64,000 bases of DNA. It comes from Flavobacterium hydrocarbonoxydans. Lineage in GTDB: Bacteria; Bacteroidota; Bacteroidia; Flavobacteriales; Flavobacteriaceae. How positions within the stretch are numbered: the stretch's first letter is position 1; the number at the start of each line of letters is the position of its first letter. The position numbers were made by a program, and so were the translations under genes. The notes under the pieces are model-generated. The model saw nothing but the letters and a program-made list of their open reading frames with translations. It was not told where the DNA came from and did not search any database. Shown here piece by piece: positions 62,143 to 64,000 of this stretch. The stretch spans positions 310,001 to 374,000 of the forward strand of contig NZ_WSTB01000005.1 in NCBI RefSeq assembly GCF_009789235.1, written 5' to 3'.

Positions 62143-62170
62143 AATCCTAAAATCTAAAGTCTAAAATCTA
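62143..62170. repeat. Second heptamer array, AARTCTA type
   Basis: Four consecutive 7-base units (aatccta, aaatcta, aagtcta, aaatcta) end 10 bases before the yihY start. The unit length equals that of the neighbouring array but the sequence differs. Confidence 0.55.
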
Positions 62171-62180
62171 AAATAAAAAT

Positions 62181-63101
62181 ATGTCTCAGGAAATAGAAAA
62201 TCGGCTCGAAAAAATTCCAGTTGTTCGCACTGTAGTCCGGTTTTTTAAAAACATAAAATTGCCTTGGTTAGAAGGTTTTTCTTTGTATGATTTATTAGAA
62301 ATGTACACCGTCGGGATTCTCGAAGGTGCCTTTTCGTATCATGCAAGTGCGGTTTCGTTTAGCTTTTTTATGGCTTTGTTTCCCTTTGCGTTATTTATCT
62401 TAAACTTGATTCCGTATATTCCGATAGATGGTTTTCAGGATGATTTTTTGCTGTTTGTACAACAAAGTGTTCCGCCCAATACATACGATGCTATTAATAA
62501 AATTATCAGTGATATTTTAAACAATAGTCATTCCGGGTTATTATCTACGGGTTTTTTACTTTCGATTGTTTTAATGGCAAATGGTGTCAATGCTATTTTG
62601 AGTGGTTTTGAATCTTCAAAACATGTTTTTGACAAGCGTGGTTTTTTGCATCAATATTTAGTAGCATTAGCAATTTCTCTTTTAATGACTGTTATTTTGT
62701 TTGTAACGGTCGCAACGATAGTCGTTTTTGAGGTTTTTATCCAAAAAACAATTATTCAGGATGTTTTGAGTGACCGAATTCCGCTTATCATTTTAGGTCG
62801 GTATTTGTTTGTTTTACTGATGATTTTGGTAACCTCTTCTATCTTATTGCGTTACGGGACGAAACAGTACAATAAAGTGCCTTTTATTAGTATTGGTTCT
62901 GTTTTTACAACTGTTTTAATTGTTATATCTTCGTTCTTTTTTGGGATTTGGGTTATAAAATTCTCAAAATATAACGAACTTTATGGTTCTATTGGGACAT
63001 TATTAATTCTAATGTTTTACATTTGGATTAATAGTATGATTCTGCTTTTGGGATTTGAATTGAATGCCTCAATCAGAAAATTAAAACAAAAAAATAAATA
63101 A
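62181..63101 (+). CDS. YihY/BrkB family inner-membrane protein
   Basis: This 306-residue integral membrane protein has about six hydrophobic helices (approximately 56-80, 125-145, 155-190, 205-225, 235-260 and 268-290). The YihY/BrkB pattern is visible in SYHASAVSFSFFMALFPFALFILN, near the first helix, and in LYGSIGTLLILMFYIWINSMILLLGFELNA at the end. Function is not settled for the family; despite the BrkB name it is not a proven virulence factor, nor RNase BN. It lies 6 bases before a DUF2147 gene, so co-transcription is likely. Confidence 0.9.
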   Translation: MSQEIENRLEKIPVVRTVVRFFKNIKLPWLEGFSLYDLLEMYTVGILEGAFSYHASAVSFSFFMALFPFALFILNLIPYIPIDGFQDDFLLFVQQSVPPNTYDAINKIISDILNNSHSGLLSTGFLLSIVLMANGVNAILSGFESSKHVFDKRGFLHQYLVALAISLLMTVILFVTVATIVVFEVFIQKTIIQDVLSDRIPLIILGRYLFVLLMILVTSSILLRYGTKQYNKVPFISIGSVFTTVLIVISSFFFGIWVIKFSKYNELYGSIGTLLILMFYIWINSMILLLGFELNASIRKLKQKNK

Positions 63102-63107
63102 AGAAGT

Positions 63108-63539
63108 ATGAAAAATTGGATGTTAACGATTGGTGTTTTTTTTCTAACATTAGGCACAATTCAAAGTCAAAGTGTTATTGGAAAATGGAAAACAATTGAC
63201 GACGAAACAGGTCAGGCAAAATCGATTGTAGAAATTTATGAGAAATCTGGAAAAGTTTACGGAAAAGTGGTGGAGATTTTAAGAGCGGATCATAAAAAAG
63301 ATATTTGCACTAAATGTGAAGGAGCTGAAAAAAACAAACCAATTAACGGAATGATTATTATAAGCGGTCTTAAAAAAGATGGTGATGAGTATAATGGCGG
63401 AACAATTTTAGATCCAACAACCGGAAAAAAATACAAATGTTATATCACGTTAGATTCTGCTGATAAATTAAAACTTCGTGGTTATGTGGGAGTTGCCCTA
63501 ATGGGAAGAACACAATATTGGACACGTGTGAAAAACTAA
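63108..63539 (+). CDS. DUF2147 family exported protein
   Basis: A signal peptide (residues 1-20, ending TIQSQS) leads to a single DUF2147 beta-barrel-like domain. Its marks are VIGKWKTIDDETGQAKSIVEIYEKSGKVYGKVVEI near the start, the central CTKCEG, then GGTILDPTTGKKYKC and LRGYVGVALMGRTQYWTRV at the end. The Cys-x2-Cys pair could bind metal or form a disulfide. The 143-residue length is normal. Function is unknown. It lies between yihY and the metallo-beta-lactamase gene with gaps of 6 and 3 bases, suggesting one transcript. Confidence 0.88.
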   Translation: MKNWMLTIGVFFLTLGTIQSQSVIGKWKTIDDETGQAKSIVEIYEKSGKVYGKVVEILRADHKKDICTKCEGAEKNKPINGMIIISGLKKDGDEYNGGTILDPTTGKKYKCYITLDSADKLKLRGYVGVALMGRTQYWTRVKN

Positions 63540-63542
63540 AAT

Positions 63543-64000
63543 ATGCGAAAAACGGCATTACTATTTTTATTTTTAGGAATAGTGTCCAATACTTTTGGGC
63601 AAACTAAAAGCGAAACATTACAAATAAGTCATCTTACGGGTGACTTTTATGTTTATAAGACATTTCACGATTACAAAGGCAAACTAATTTCGGCCAATGC
63701 AATGTATCTGGTTACCAATAAAGGAGTTGTTTTGTTTGACGCACCTTGGGATGTTGAGCAGTTTCAGCCTTTATTAGACAGTATAAAAGCCAAACATAAT
63801 AAAGAAGTTGTAATGTGTTTTGCAACGCACTCTCACGACGACAGGGCAGGAGGAATCGAATTCTACAAAAAAAAGGGAATTAAAACCTATACAGGAAAAC
63901 TAACGGATGAAATTTTAAAGAAAGAAAATAAGCCAAGAGCAGAATTTACGCTTCCAAATGATTCTATATTTAAAGTGGGACAATATAATTTTGAAGTTTA
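63543..64000 (+). CDS. Subclass B1 metallo-beta-lactamase, truncated by window end
   Basis: The first 152 codons are present and run off the right edge. A signal peptide (MRKTALLFLFLGIVSNTFGQ) is followed by the metallo-beta-lactamase fold: ISANAMYLVTNKGVVLFDAPWD and the zinc motif THSHDDRAGG, which supplies His-x-His-x-Asp. This strand order and the DDRAGG form fit subclass B1 enzymes such as those of flavobacteria. The later zinc ligands (second-site Cys and His) lie outside the window, so activity cannot be confirmed. It starts 3 bases after the DUF2147 stop. Confidence 0.85.
   Translation, partial: MRKTALLFLFLGIVSNTFGQTKSETLQISHLTGDFYVYKTFHDYKGKLISANAMYLVTNKGVVLFDAPWDVEQFQPLLDSIKAKHNKEVVMCFATHSHDDRAGGIEFYKKKGIKTYTGKLTDEILKKENKPRAEFTLPNDSIFKVGQYNFEV

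Overview
The window looks like chromosomal DNA of a Flavobacterium or a close relative (Bacteroidota). The DNA is AT-rich. It carries two SusC/SusD pairs, a DUF6520 peptide gene, a PcfK/PcfJ pair, a transmembrane propeller regulator with triple-tyrosine and LuxR-type HTH regions, a flavobacterial-type B1 metallo-beta-lactamase and several promoter elements of the Bacteroidota form TAnnTTTG. I saw no rRNA or tRNA gene, CRISPR array, integrase or transposase.

Layout. (1) 0.3-9.3 kb: an export/import cluster with a SusC-SusD pair and an S9 peptidase on +, facing a four-cysteine DUF6520 peptide and a MauE-type redox membrane protein on -. (2) About 9.6-28.4 kb: the cargo of a mobilizable or conjugative element. 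It holds MobC, a relaxase and a VirD4/TraG coupling protein; two PD-(D/E)xK proteins (YhcG/DUF1016 and CoiA-like); an unknown two-gene operon with a possible HEPN motif; a DinB-DnaE error-prone polymerase pair; a NUC1-type nuclease; a tandem-repeat protein; and the cassette SSB, DUF7222, PcfK, PcfJ, RadC. Several non-coding stretches here are rich in inverted repeats. (3) 28.8-38.1 kb: a defence island. Three overlapping genes encode a middle component, an SMC/RecF-like ATPase with two CxxC pairs, and a helical protein ending in a PD-(D/E)xK nuclease. This is the ABC-3C/Lamassu plan with an unusual effector layout. A 1512-residue SMEK-STAND NTPase with its own promoter element follows.

(4) 38.4-43.8 kb: core genes, namely a carboxypeptidase-regulatory-like membrane protein, CorA, Pta and AckA. 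(5) 44.0-59.8 kb: a polysaccharide utilization locus with regulator, SusC, SusD, LamG lipoprotein, fibronectin-type protein, GH144, GH3 and GH43. GH144 plus GH3 points to a beta-1,2-glucan-like substrate. (6) 59.9-64.0 kb: an AlkC-type glycosylase, NadC, YihY/BrkB, a DUF2147 protein and the first 152 codons of a subclass B1 metallo-beta-lactamase cut by the window edge.

How the parts relate. Relaxase, MobC and coupling protein would move the element, while the SSB/PcfJK/RadC cassette and the polymerase pair probably support its DNA metabolism. The 28.8-38.1 kb genes are most simply read as anti-phage or anti-plasmid cargo at the right end. The right boundary probably lies at 38.07-38.40 kb, where core genes begin. 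The left boundary was not found. The strongest candidate for an undescribed system is the three-gene SMC/nuclease operon with its SMEK-STAND neighbour.
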